From Streptomyces sp. AV19 (GTDB lineage: Bacteria > Actinomycetota > Actinomycetes > Streptomycetales > Streptomycetaceae), in the NCBI RefSeq assembly GCF_015999245.1, contig NZ_JAEAMR010000007.1, positions 536,971 to 589,293 on the forward strand: a DNA stretch of 52,323 nt. The letters are read 5' to 3'. The notes beneath the pieces were generated by a model. It saw only the letters and a list, made by a program, of their open reading frames with translations. It ran no database searches and was not told the origin of the DNA. This document shows, in pieces, positions 34,254-42,916 of the stretch. How positions within the stretch are numbered: the first letter of the stretch is position 1; every line of letters starts with the position of its first letter. A program made the position numbers and the translations under genes.

Positions 34254-34877
34254 ATGAGTGCCTGCCGCGCCAGCCGACGCAACCGAATCCGACGTCGTAC
34301 CACCGTTGCGGCCACCGGCGCCGCCCTCGCCGCCCTGGCCCTGAGCGCCTGCGGCTCCGGGGGCACTTCGGGCGGCGGTGGCGAGACCCAGTTCGTGCAG
34401 GGCAAGGGCGGGACCGACGTCGTCAAGGACAAGGACCGGCGGCAGGCCGCTCCGGAGCTGTCCGGCAAGACCCTTGAGGGCGAACAGCTCAACGCCACCG
34501 AGAAGTTCAAGGGCAAGGTCATCGTCTTCAACGTGTGGGGCTCGTGGTGCGCGCCCTGCCGTGCCGAGGCGAAGGGCTTGAGCAAGGTCGCCCGGGACTA
34601 CAAGGACAAGGGCGTCGAGTTCGTCGGCCTCAACACCCGGGACCCCGACCCGGCCCCGGCCAAGGCGTTCGAGAAGCGCTTCGAGGTGCCGTACCCGAGC
34701 ATCTTCGACTCGGCGGGCAAGCTGATCCTCCGCTTCCCCAAGGGCAGCCTCAACCCGCAGGCCATCCCGTCCACGGTCTTCATCGACCGGAACGGGAAGA
34801 TCGCCGCACGGGCGATCAAGCCGTTGAGCGAGGACCAGCTGCGCAAGACCCTCGACCCGCTGGTCGCGGAGAAGTGA
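34254..34877 (+). CDS. TlpA/ResA-like thiol-disulfide lipoprotein
   Basis: A 207-residue exported thioredoxin-fold protein with a basic signal peptide and lipobox LSAC (Cys ~33). The redox motif W-C-A-P-C is in 'FNVWGSWCAPCRAEAKGL', and the cis-Pro region is 'AIPSTVFID'. It is the first gene of the System II cytochrome c maturation operon. There it should reduce apocytochrome c cysteines, receiving electrons from CcdA. Confidence 0.93.
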   Translation: MSACRASRRNRIRRRTTVAATGAALAALALSACGSGGTSGGGGETQFVQGKGGTDVVKDKDRRQAAPELSGKTLEGEQLNATEKFKGKVIVFNVWGSWCAPCRAEAKGLSKVARDYKDKGVEFVGLNTRDPDPAPAKAFEKRFEVPYPSIFDSAGKLILRFPKGSLNPQAIPSTVFIDRNGKIAARAIKPLSEDQLRKTLDPLVAEK

Positions 34878-34881
34878 CGCC

Positions 34882-35661
34882 GTGACCTCCACGTCGATCA
34901 CCCTCGCAGCCGCCGACGGCATGAACCACACCGTGCTCTCCGGAGCGCTGATACTGGCCCTGCCCGTGGCGCTGCTCGGCGGGCTGATCTCCTTCTTCTC
35001 GCCGTGCGTGCTGCCGCTCGTGCCGGGCTACCTCTCGTACGTCACGGGGGTGGGCGGGGCCGACCTCGCGCAGGCGAAGCGCGGGCGGATGCTGCTCGGC
35101 TCCTCGCTGTTCGTGCTGGGGTTCAGCGCGGTGCTGGTCTCCGGCGGGGCGCTCTTCGGGTCCTTCGGCAGCACGGTCCTCATGGCGCACAAGGAGACGA
35201 TCGCCAGGATCCTCGGGGTCGTGATGATCGTGATGGGCCTGGCCTTCATGGGCCTGCTGAACCGATTCGGTCAGCGAGAGTTCCGGTTCCACATGAAGAC
35301 GTCGATGGGGCTGCTGGGCGCGCCCCTGCTGGGCATCGGCTTCGGTGTCGGCTGGACGCCCTGCATCGGCCCGACCCTCGCGTCCGTCTTCGCCCTCAAC
35401 GCCTACGACTCGAGCGCGGAGCGCGGCGCCGTCCTCACGCTCGCCTACTGCCTCGGCCTCGGCCTGCCGTTCATCGTGACGGCGCTGCTCTTCCGGCGGG
35501 CGCTCGGCGCGTTCGCCTGGGTCAAGAAACACTACGCGTGGGTCATGAGGATCGGCGGCGGCATGCTCGTCGCCGTGGGCCTGCTCCTGGTCACCGGCGT
35601 GTGGGACTACATCGTCCAGGACCTGCAGACGTGGACGAGCGAATACAACCCCGGGATCTGA
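34882..35661 (+). CDS. ccdA: Cytochrome c biogenesis protein CcdA
   Basis: A 259-residue membrane protein with six hydrophobic helices that carries reducing power across the membrane to the TlpA-like thiol protein. The two redox cysteines lie in 'ISFFSPCVLPLVPGYLSYV' and 'GWTPCIGPTLASV'. It follows the TlpA-like gene by 4 bases, with GGAG upstream of GTG. Confidence 0.94.
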   Translation: MTSTSITLAAADGMNHTVLSGALILALPVALLGGLISFFSPCVLPLVPGYLSYVTGVGGADLAQAKRGRMLLGSSLFVLGFSAVLVSGGALFGSFGSTVLMAHKETIARILGVVMIVMGLAFMGLLNRFGQREFRFHMKTSMGLLGAPLLGIGFGVGWTPCIGPTLASVFALNAYDSSAERGAVLTLAYCLGLGLPFIVTALLFRRALGAFAWVKKHYAWVMRIGGGMLVAVGLLLVTGVWDYIVQDLQTWTSEYNPGI

Positions 35662-35664
35662 TCG

Positions 35665-37434
35665 ATGTCCAAGACTGAAAGCACGCCCGCCCCCGAGGCC
35701 CCCGAGGACGAGGCGGCCGCCGGTGCCCGGATGTCCACGGCGCCGGTCGAGGAGAAGGCCCAGTCCGTCCCCGGCTCGTTCGGGGGTGTCCGGGAGCCCG
35801 GCGCCCTGGGGTGGCTGGCCTGGACCGGCCGGGAGGTCACCGGCTGGCTGCGCTGGTTCTGGCGGCAGCTGACCTCGATGCGGGTCGCGCTGATCCTGCT
35901 GCTGCTGCTCTCGCTCGCGACCATCCCCGGCTCGCTCATCCCGCAGACCAGCGTCGACTCGATGAAGGCCGACAGCTGGAAGGAAGCGCACAAGACGCTG
36001 ACGCCGGTCTACGAGAAGCTCCAGCTCTTCCACGTCTACAGCTCGGTGTGGTTCTCCGCGGTCTACATCCTGCTGTTCGTCTCGCTGATCGGCTGCATCG
36101 TCCCGCGCACCTGGCAGTTCGTCGGCCAGCTGCGGGCCCGCCCGCCGAAGGCGCCGCACCGCTTCGACAGGCTGCCGGCGCACACCGGCTGGAAGACCGA
36201 CGCCGACCCCGAGCAGGTGCTGGCGGCGGCGCGGAAGGAGCTCAAGCGCAAGTGGTTCCGGACGGCCGTGGACGGCAACGCCGTCTCGGCGGAGAAGGGC
36301 TTCCTGCGCGAGGCGGGCAACCTGCTCTTCCACGTCTCGCTGATCGTGATGCTGGTGGCCTTCGCCTCCGCGCAGCTGTGGAAGTACGAGGGCGGCAAGC
36401 TCGTCGTCGAGGGCGACGGCTTCTCCAACACGCTCACCCAGTACGACGACTTCAGGTCCGGCTCGTTCTTCTCGCCGGACGACCTGCCGCCGTTCGGCTT
36501 CACGCTCAACGGCTTCAGCGGGACCTACGAGCGCACCGGCCCGCAGCGGGGCACCCCGCGCGACTACCGCGCGCACGTGACGTACTGGAACGGCTCCGAC
36601 GGCGAGAAGCGCGACACCACGATCAAGGTGAACGAGCCGCTGGAGATCGGCGGTTCCAAGGTCTACCTCCAGGGCCACGGCTACGCGCCCAAGGTCACCG
36701 TCCGCGACGGCAAGGGCAACATCGCCTACCAGGGCGCGGTGGCCTCGCTGCCGCTGGACAACAACGTCACCGAGACGACCGTGCTCAAGGTGCCGGACTA
36801 CCTGGACAAGGACGGGAAGAAGGACCAGCTCGGCTTCACCGGCTACTTCGTCCCGACGTTCGACCCGCGGATCGGGCCGTTCTCCCAGTTCCCGGCCCTG
36901 GACAATCCGGCGCTGGTGCTCACCGCCTACCACGGCAGCCTCGGCATCGACTCGGGCGTGCCGCAGAGCGTGTACAAGCTCGACATCTCCAAGATGAAGC
37001 AGTTCAAGGAGGGTGACCGGGCCTTCTACCGGGCGCTCAAGCCGGGCGAGACCATGACGCTCCCGAACGGCGCGGGCACCCTGAAGTTCGAGGGCATCAG
37101 GAGCTGGGCCACCTTCCAGATCTCCCACAAGCCGGGCGACGGGCCCGCGCTGGCCGGTGCCATCGCCGCCATCGTGGGCGTGGCCGCGTCGCTGTTCGTG
37201 CAGCGCCGCCGGGTGTGGGTGCGCGCGGTGCGCGGCGCCGACGGGCGTACCGTCGTGGAGCTGGGCGGCCTCGGCCGCAGCGAATCGGCGAAGGTGCCCG
37301 AGGAGCTCGCGGACATCGCCGCCGCCCTGCAGCCCGCAGCACCCCCTGTTGCCGACGAGCCCGCCGAGGAGCCCGCCGACAAGCCGGAACGACCTGCCGA
37401 ACCCTCCGAATCCTCCGAAGGAGCGCGCGCGTGA
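35665..37434 (+). CDS. resB: ResB/Ccs1 cytochrome c synthase component
   Basis: A 589-residue protein that works with CcsB to deliver heme and attach it to cytochrome c. Two helices open the core ('MRVALILLLLLSLATIPGSLIPQ' region, then 'WFSAVYILLFVSLIGCIVPR'). 'FHVSLIVMLVAFA' follows, then a large extracytoplasmic domain and a last helix 'GAIAAIVGVAASLFV'. An acidic Pro/Glu-rich tail ends it. GTGA overlap with ccsB. Confidence 0.94.
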   Translation: MSKTESTPAPEAPEDEAAAGARMSTAPVEEKAQSVPGSFGGVREPGALGWLAWTGREVTGWLRWFWRQLTSMRVALILLLLLSLATIPGSLIPQTSVDSMKADSWKEAHKTLTPVYEKLQLFHVYSSVWFSAVYILLFVSLIGCIVPRTWQFVGQLRARPPKAPHRFDRLPAHTGWKTDADPEQVLAAARKELKRKWFRTAVDGNAVSAEKGFLREAGNLLFHVSLIVMLVAFASAQLWKYEGGKLVVEGDGFSNTLTQYDDFRSGSFFSPDDLPPFGFTLNGFSGTYERTGPQRGTPRDYRAHVTYWNGSDGEKRDTTIKVNEPLEIGGSKVYLQGHGYAPKVTVRDGKGNIAYQGAVASLPLDNNVTETTVLKVPDYLDKDGKKDQLGFTGYFVPTFDPRIGPFSQFPALDNPALVLTAYHGSLGIDSGVPQSVYKLDISKMKQFKEGDRAFYRALKPGETMTLPNGAGTLKFEGIRSWATFQISHKPGDGPALAGAIAAIVGVAASLFVQRRRVWVRAVRGADGRTVVELGGLGRSESAKVPEELADIAAALQPAAPPVADEPAEEPADKPERPAEPSESSEGARA

Positions 37435-38594
37435 ACCTCGCTGCCGCGGCCAACGAGAACCTGGCCAATACCAGCAATGTGCTGATCTATTCGGCGATGG
37501 CCGTCTACACCCTCGCCTTCCTCGCACACATCACGGAGTGGGTCTTCGGCAGCCGCAGCGCCGTCGGCCGCACCGCGGCGGCGATCACCACGGAGGCGCA
37601 GCGGACCGCCGCCGCGGTCTCCGTCAAGGTCGACAAGGCCGGCGGCGGTACGGCGGTGCTGGAGCGGCCCAAGGTCGTCACCCGGTCGGCCCCCGGCTCC
37701 CGGGACGACGTCCCGGACGGCCCCGGCGCCGCCGGCACCAGCGCGAAGGGCGACCTGTACGGCCGCATCGCGATCTCGCTGACCGTGCTGTCCTTCGCCC
37801 TGCACGCGGGCGGGGTGCTCACCCGCGCCCTGTCCGTGGAGCGGGCGCCGTGGGGCAACATGTACGAGTTCTCGATCACCTTCGGCATGTGCGCCGTGGG
37901 CGTCTACCTCGGCCTGCTGGCCGCGAAGAAGAACGTCCGCTGGCTGGGCCTGCCGGTGGTGACCACGATCCTGCTCGACCTGGGCCTGGCCGTCTCCGTC
38001 CTCTACACCGAGAGCGACCAGCTCGTCCCCGCGCTGCACTCGTACTGGCTGTGGATCCACGTCTCCTGCGCGATCCTCTCCGGTGCCGCGCTGTACGTGG
38101 GCGCCGTCTCCACGTTCTTCTACCGGCTGCGCGACGGCTACGAGCTGCGGCTGGCGGCCGGCAAGACCGGCCCCGGCGTGCTGGAGAAGAAGCTCAGGGG
38201 TCTGCCGTCCGACGCCCCCCTGAGCATGCGCCTGGGCGTCCGCTTCCACATGGCCTACGACAACGCCCTGACCCGGATGCCGGCCTCCGCCACGCTCGAC
38301 AAGTTCGGCTACCGGATCAACGCGACCGTCTTCCCGCTGTGGACGTTCACGATCATCGCGGGCGCGATCTGGGCCGAGGCGGCGTGGGGCCGCTACTGGG
38401 GCTGGGACCCCAAGGAGGTCTGGTCCTTCATCACCTGGGTCGCCTACGCGTCCTACCTGCACGCCCGCGCCACCGCCGGCTGGAAGGGCCGCAAGGCCGC
38501 CTACCTCGCCCTGGCCGCGTTCGGCTGCTACATCTTCAACTACTACGGGGTCAACTTCCTCTTCGGCGGAAAGCACTCCTACTCCGGCGTCTGA
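37431..38594 (+). CDS. ccsB: CcsA/CcsB cytochrome c heme-handling protein
   Basis: A 387-residue membrane protein with at least seven helices. The heme-binding tryptophan-rich motif is 'WGRYWGWDPKEVWSFITW', with His residues in flanking helices ('LHAGGVLTRAL', 'LWIHVSCAI'). With ResB it makes the System II cytochrome c synthetase. It begins GTG 37431 on the resB stop and ends before a strong terminator. Confidence 0.95.
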   Translation: MNLAAAANENLANTSNVLIYSAMAVYTLAFLAHITEWVFGSRSAVGRTAAAITTEAQRTAAAVSVKVDKAGGGTAVLERPKVVTRSAPGSRDDVPDGPGAAGTSAKGDLYGRIAISLTVLSFALHAGGVLTRALSVERAPWGNMYEFSITFGMCAVGVYLGLLAAKKNVRWLGLPVVTTILLDLGLAVSVLYTESDQLVPALHSYWLWIHVSCAILSGAALYVGAVSTFFYRLRDGYELRLAAGKTGPGVLEKKLRGLPSDAPLSMRLGVRFHMAYDNALTRMPASATLDKFGYRINATVFPLWTFTIIAGAIWAEAAWGRYWGWDPKEVWSFITWVAYASYLHARATAGWKGRKAAYLALAAFGCYIFNYYGVNFLFGGKHSYSGV

Positions 38595-38609
38595 GCCGGC
38601 TCCCCTTTT

Positions 38610-38654
38610 CCACGGCGGCCCGTCGCTCGGGAGGCGAGCGACGGGCCGCCGTGG
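38610..38654 (+). terminator. Terminator of the cytochrome c maturation operon
   Basis: A perfect 20-bp stem (CCACGGCGGCCCGTCGCTCG and complement) with a 5-base loop, 16 bases after ccsB. There is no T run. Confidence 0.88.
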
Positions 38655-38666
38655 TGTGCTGGTGGC

Positions 38667-39200
38667 ATGGAGATACCGTCCCCGTACGGGGCCTCGGAGA
38701 CCCACGGCGACGTCCACACCCTCCGTTACGAGCTGTCGTTGCCGTATCCGCCGGAGCGGGTGTGGGACGCCGTCGCGACGTCCGAGGGGCTGCCGACGTG
38801 GCTGGCCGCGGCGGAGCCCTTCGAGCGGCGGGAGGGCGGGGCGATCACGCTGCGCTGGCTCAACGCGGCCGGTCCGGAGGGCACGGGGACGGTCGCGCCC
38901 GGCCGGGTGACCGCCTGGGAGCCGCCGTCGGTGGCCGAGTACACCGTCGAGGTGCACGGCCGGATCCGCTTCGAGCTGGAGCGGGCGCCGGCGAGCGTCG
39001 GCGGGACGCTGCTGCACTTCACGAACGAGATGCCGGGGACGGACGACGAGCGGCTCGACTGCCTGGCCGGATGGCACCACCACTTCGAGTACCTGCTGCA
39101 GGCCCTGGCGGGGCATCCGGCCAACTGGCCGACGTGGAGCGTGGAGCGGTGGCAGGCGCTGCGGGGGGAGTACGAGCAGGGGAAGCGGGAGCTTCCATAA
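38667..39200 (+). CDS. SRPBCC/AHSA1-type protein
   Basis: A 177-residue START-fold (SRPBCC) protein: 'YELSLPYPPERVWDAVATSEGLPTW' is the typical N-terminal strand and helix, and 'HFTNEMPGTDDERLDCLAGWHHHFEYLLQAL' the C-terminal helix. These bind hydrophobic ligands or act in stress; the role here is unknown. Start ATG 38667 lies just after the terminator hairpin, with only a weak GGTGG ahead. Its TAA stop lies inside a tandem repeat. Confidence 0.88.
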   Translation: MEIPSPYGASETHGDVHTLRYELSLPYPPERVWDAVATSEGLPTWLAAAEPFERREGGAITLRWLNAAGPEGTGTVAPGRVTAWEPPSVAEYTVEVHGRIRFELERAPASVGGTLLHFTNEMPGTDDERLDCLAGWHHHFEYLLQALAGHPANWPTWSVERWQALRGEYEQGKRELP

Positions 39201-39277
39201 AGCCCGTCCGGCGTTAAAGCCCGTCCGGCGTTTGAGGACACCCGCGCGGAGCGCGAGGAAACGGTGAAAGGGCGGGG
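39198..39277. repeat. Tandem 17-bp repeat plus half copy of the intergenic palindromic element
   Basis: TAAAGCCCGTCCGGCGT occurs twice in a row (39198-39214, 39215-39231). From 39223 the sequence follows the right half of the 19838-20003 element (GTCCGGCGTTTGAGGAC ... GAAACGGTGAAAGGGCGGG), with a few changes. It lies between two convergent genes. Confidence 0.85.
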
Positions 39278-39292
39278 CGGGGAGCAAACCCC

Positions 39293-40720
39293 TCACCGCC
39301 GCGGCCGCGAGCCGCGCTCCTGCTCGGGAAGCCTCTGCGCCGCCCCCGGCAGCACCGGCTTGGGCAGGTGCGAAACCTCCCACCGCGCCTCCTCCAGCTC
39401 CCGCTCCGTCCGCCGCGGCAGCCGCGGCGCCCGCGTCGCCGGCGCCGCGAAGCCGAACGCCGACGTCAGGTCGCCGAACGTCCGCCGCCGCCACGCGCTG
39501 ATGTTGGGCTCGCGCACCCCCGTCCACCGCTCCAGGAACCGCAGCGCCGACGTGTGGTCGAACGTCTCGCCCGCCGCCCAGCCCCCCACCGTCCACGGGG
39601 ACACGATCAGGCACGGCACCCGGAAGCCGCCCCCGATCGGCAGCCCGCCGACGAACTCGTCCTTCGTGCCCTTCGGCGGCACCGGCGGCGGGACGTGGTC
39701 GAAGAGGCCGTCGTTCTCGTCGTAGTTGAGGATGAAGACGGTCTTGGCCCACACCTCGGGGTTGTCGGCGATCGCCTCGATCTTCTTCGCCACGAAGTCC
39801 GCCCCCGCCGCCGGCAGGGAGTCCGGGTGCTCGGACGCCGGCCCGGTGGGGATGATCCAGGAGACCGCCGGCAGCCGGTCGTTGCGGGCGTCGTCCTCGA
39901 ACGTGCCCTCCGGCAGCCGCCGCATCCCGCGCTCGTACAGCGGGTCGCCCGGCCGCGCGTCCCGGAAACTCCGGAACCACTCCAGCATGTTGCAGCCGTA
40001 GTTGTCCTCCTGCTGGTACACCCGCCAGCTGATGCCGGCCCTCTGGAGCCGCTCGGCATAGGTGGTCCAGCGGTACGGCGAGGGCATGGTGTTGTTGATG
40101 ACCGGGCCGCCCCTGGTGCCGCCGGGGTCGATGGTGCCGGTCATCCAGTAGAGGCGATTCGGCCAGGTGGGACCGAAGACCGAGCAGTGGTAGGCGTCGC
40201 AGAGGGTGAACGCCTCGGCGAGGGCGAACTGGAAGGGGATGTCCTCGCGGGTGTGGTAGCCCATCACGTACGGCCCGTTCCTGCCGTCGGCCTTGCGGTG
40301 GGCGGGCAGCCAGCGGTCCATCCGCCCGCCGTTCCACGCCTCGTGCTGGACGGACCAGGCGTGGCTGGTGGAGGGGATGGCCTGGGCGCTGGTGCGGCGG
40401 GTGTCGAGGCGGAAGGGGAGCAGATAGCCCTTGGGGTTCTCGGGGTCCGGCTGGTGGAAGACGCTCCGGCCGGTGGAGAGCCGCAGGGCGTCCGGGTCGG
40501 CGAAGCCGCGCACGCCCTTGAGGGTGCCGAAGTAGTGGTCGAACGACCGGTTCTCCTGCATCAGCATGACCACGTGCTTGATGTCCCTCAGGGACCCCTG
40601 CCCGGCCGGGCCCGCCGCCACGGCCCGCTGCACGCTGGGCGGCAGCAGCGCCAGCGCGGCGCCGCCCGCCGCGCCGGCGGCCGAACCGAGGAGTCTTCGC
40701 CTGCTCATGTACCCGGGCAT
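39293..40720 (-). CDS. Tat-exported phospholipase C / acid phosphatase-type phosphoesterase
   Basis: A 475-residue secreted enzyme of the bacterial phospholipase C family. The signal is Tat type, 'SRRRLLGSAAGAAGGAAL'. The catalytic block is 'HVVMLMQENRSFDHYFG', and 'ILNYDENDGLFDHVPPP' supplies more metal ligands. GGAGG lies four bases before ATG 40720. An upstream PHO box suggests PhoP control, fitting release of phosphate from phospholipids. Whether lipid or another phosphoester is the true substrate is open. Confidence 0.92.
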   Translation of the reverse strand: MPGYMSRRRLLGSAAGAAGGAALALLPPSVQRAVAAGPAGQGSLRDIKHVVMLMQENRSFDHYFGTLKGVRGFADPDALRLSTGRSVFHQPDPENPKGYLLPFRLDTRRTSAQAIPSTSHAWSVQHEAWNGGRMDRWLPAHRKADGRNGPYVMGYHTREDIPFQFALAEAFTLCDAYHCSVFGPTWPNRLYWMTGTIDPGGTRGGPVINNTMPSPYRWTTYAERLQRAGISWRVYQQEDNYGCNMLEWFRSFRDARPGDPLYERGMRRLPEGTFEDDARNDRLPAVSWIIPTGPASEHPDSLPAAGADFVAKKIEAIADNPEVWAKTVFILNYDENDGLFDHVPPPVPPKGTKDEFVGGLPIGGGFRVPCLIVSPWTVGGWAAGETFDHTSALRFLERWTGVREPNISAWRRRTFGDLTSAFGFAAPATRAPRLPRRTERELEEARWEVSHLPKPVLPGAAQRLPEQERGSRPRR

Positions 40721-40807
40721 GCGCCCTCCCTGAGGCCCTGAGGTCGTGTCAGGCCACAGTGTGGCCGCTACGACCCTTCCGGCCCGGCAGTGCCGGGGGC
40801 AGGGGGG

Positions 40808-40840
40808 TGCGGGTGAACGGTCCGTCAACTGGCCGTGAAA
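40808..40840 (-). promoter_or_regulatory. PHO box (PhoP-binding direct repeats) upstream of phospholipase gene
   Basis: On the minus strand three contiguous 11-base units read TTTCACGGCCA, GTTGACGGACC and GTTCACCCGCA. The last matches the Streptomyces PhoP unit (GTTCACC type) closely and the others partly. The box ends 88 bases upstream of the start codon. Confidence 0.7.
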
Positions 40841-40969
40841 GGAGGGGAGTTGGGAAACGGGAGTGCGGCAGTGAGTTGATCGTATTACCCGATCGAGCGA
40901 TGGCCCGCTGGGCCGTCGGGAGGAGCCGGGGCCCCCGAACGGGCCCGCCGCCCGGCCGTGCCCGTCCGC

Positions 40970-41293
40970 TCAGCCGCGCTCGTCGCCGTCCGTGCCCGGC
41001 TTGCGGTCCTTGCCCAGCGAGCGGAGGAACTCGGGGTTGTCGTCGGGTGCCACCCAGCCGCCGCTGCCCCCGCTGCCGACGCCCCCGCGCCCGTACGCCT
41101 TCGTCCCCGCGCGCGGGCGGCCCACCGCGAGCCAGGCGACCGGGCCCAGCAGCACCTCGCCGAAGAGGAGAATGATGATCACCCACGCCGCCTTGGGCAG
41201 CTTGCGGACCTCTTTCTCGGGGGTGTTCAGGCAGTCGATGAAGGAGTAGATCCACAAGGCCAGGACCAGCAGGAACGGCAGATACCTGAGCAT
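40970..41293 (-). CDS. PLDc_N-domain small membrane protein
   Basis: A 107-residue protein with two hydrophobic helices ('YLPFLLVLALWIYSFIDCL' and 'AAWVIIILLFGEVLLGPVAWL'), which is the phospholipase D N-terminal anchor-like domain. A Gly-rich hydrophilic tail follows. No catalytic HKD motif is present. GGGGGT precedes ATG 41293. It is divergent from the menaquinone decarboxylase gene. Function is unknown. Confidence 0.85.
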   Translation of the reverse strand: MLRYLPFLLVLALWIYSFIDCLNTPEKEVRKLPKAAWVIIILLFGEVLLGPVAWLAVGRPRAGTKAYGRGGVGSGGSGGWVAPDDNPEFLRSLGKDRKPGTDGDERG

Positions 41294-41380
41294 TGGCCGA
41301 CGGACCCCCGGAGAGCGGCTGCGGGCCGCGTCGCGGCCCCGTGACAAGGCCAGGGTAGTGCGTGCTCGATACTGGAACGC

Positions 41381-42832
41381 ATGGCTTACGACGATCTCCG
41401 CTCGTTCCTCAGAGCACTCGAGCGCGACGGCGACCTCAAGCGCGTCAAGGCCGAAGTCGACCCCCACCTCGAAGTCGGGGAGATCACCGACCGGGTGAAC
41501 AAGGCCGGCGGGCCCGCGCTGCTCTTCGAGGACGTCAAGGGGTCGGCGATGCCGCTGGCCATGAACGTCTTCGGGACCGACCGGCGGCTGCTCAAGGCAC
41601 TGGGGCTGAAGTCCTACGAGGAGATCGGCGAGAAGATCGGCGGACTCCTCAAGCCGGAGCTGCCGCAGGGCTTCGTCGGCTTCCGGGAGGCCTTCGGCAA
41701 GCTGGGCGCGATGGCGCACGTCCCGCCGCGCAAGGTGAAGGACGCGCCCGTCCAGGAAGTGGTCCTCACCGGCGACGACGTGGACCTCGACGCGCTGCCC
41801 GCGCTCTTCACCTGGCCCGAGGACGGCGGCTCCTTCTTCAACCTCGGCCTCACGCACACCAAGCACCCCGAGACCGGCGTCCGCAACCTGGGTCTCTACC
41901 GGCTCCAGCGCCACGACAAGCGCACCATCGGGATGCACTGGCAGATCCACAAGGACAGCCGCAACCACTACCAGGTCGCCGCGAAGCGCGGGGAGCGGCT
42001 GCCGGTCGCCATCGCCTTCGGCTGCCCGCCGGCCGTCACCTACGCCTCCACCGCGCCGCTGCCCGGGGACATCGACGAGTACCTGCTCGCCGGGTTCATC
42101 CAGGGCAAGCGGGTCGACATGGTGGACTGCAAGACCGTTCCGCTCCAGGTCCCGGCCAGCGCCGAGGTGGTCCTGGAGGGCTGGCTGGAGCCCGGACGCA
42201 TGCTCCCGGAGGGGCCGTTCGGCGACCACACCGGCTTCTACACGCCGCAGGAGGACTTCCCCGCGCTCACCATCGACTGCGTCACCATGCGGCGCCGCCC
42301 GCTGCTCCAGTCGATCGTGGTCGGCCGGCCGCCGACGGAGGACGGGCCGCTCGGCCGTGCGACGGAGCGTTTCTTCCTGCCGCTGCTGAAGATCGTCGTG
42401 CCGGACATCGTGGACTACCACCTGCCGGAGTCCGGCGGGTTCCACAACTGCGCGATCGTCTCGATCGACAAGAAGTACCCCAAGCACGCCCAGAAGGTGA
42501 TGCACGCGATCTGGGGCGCGCACATGATGTCGCTGACCAAGCTGATCGTGATCGTGGACGCGGACTGCGACGTCCGCAACCTGCACGAGGTCTCCTGGCG
42601 CGCGCTCGGCAACGTGGACTACGCGCGGGACCTCACCGTCGTCGAGGGCCCGGTCGACCACCTCGACCATGCCTCGTACCAGCAGTTCTGGGGCGGCAAG
42701 GCGGGCATCGACGCGACGGCGAAGTGGACCGGGGAGGGCTATACACGGGACGGCGGATGGCCGGAAATGGTCGTCTCCGACCCGGAAGTCGCCGATCGGG
42801 TGACGAAGCGCTGGAAGGAGTACGGACTGTGA
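41381..42832 (+). CDS. mqnL: UbiD-family menaquinone biosynthesis decarboxylase
   Basis: A 483-residue prenylated-FMN-dependent decarboxylase. It has 'GMHWQIHKDSRNHY', 'GCPPAVTYASTAPLPG', 'LPEGPFGDHTGFYTP' (the E-G-P-F-G-D-H-T-G core) and 'KYPKHAQKVMHAIWG'. In the futalosine pathway this step acts on the 1,4-dihydroxy-6-naphthoate branch after prenylation. A GATACT box close to ATG 41381 suggests a short or absent leader. The gene normally abuts mqnP; here an 83-base insertion separates them. Confidence 0.92.
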   Translation: MAYDDLRSFLRALERDGDLKRVKAEVDPHLEVGEITDRVNKAGGPALLFEDVKGSAMPLAMNVFGTDRRLLKALGLKSYEEIGEKIGGLLKPELPQGFVGFREAFGKLGAMAHVPPRKVKDAPVQEVVLTGDDVDLDALPALFTWPEDGGSFFNLGLTHTKHPETGVRNLGLYRLQRHDKRTIGMHWQIHKDSRNHYQVAAKRGERLPVAIAFGCPPAVTYASTAPLPGDIDEYLLAGFIQGKRVDMVDCKTVPLQVPASAEVVLEGWLEPGRMLPEGPFGDHTGFYTPQEDFPALTIDCVTMRRRPLLQSIVVGRPPTEDGPLGRATERFFLPLLKIVVPDIVDYHLPESGGFHNCAIVSIDKKYPKHAQKVMHAIWGAHMMSLTKLIVIVDADCDVRNLHEVSWRALGNVDYARDLTVVEGPVDHLDHASYQQFWGGKAGIDATAKWTGEGYTRDGGWPEMVVSDPEVADRVTKRWKEYGL

Positions 42833-42916
42833 GGGGCCGCGACATGATGGCCGGTGGCAGCGCGGAGCCGGGGTTTCCCCGCCTCCGCGGGGGTGATCCG
42901 GAGTACGGGCTGTGAG
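42817..42916 (+). repeat. 83-bp insertion bounded by a 17-bp direct repeat, with a lone CRISPR-like unit
   Basis: GGAGTACGGACTGTGAG (42817-42833) recurs as GGAGTACGGGCTGTGAG (42900-42916), one mismatch. Both encode EYGL-stop and both contain a GTGA overlap. The 66 bases between end in 42873-42900, which begins GTTTCCCCGC, has a CTCC loop, then GCGGGGG and TGATCCG. This is the shape of a type I-E CRISPR repeat. There is only one copy and no cas gene. Confidence 0.6.

Noticed and set aside
37026..40337. 1100-codon minus-strand open frame over the cytochrome c genes
   Set aside because: Antisense to resB and ccsB, which have clear motifs; it crosses terminators and repeats.
42873..42900. CRISPR array
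   Set aside because: Only one repeat-like unit is present, with no second repeat, no spacer series and no cas genes. Reported as a lone repeat instead.
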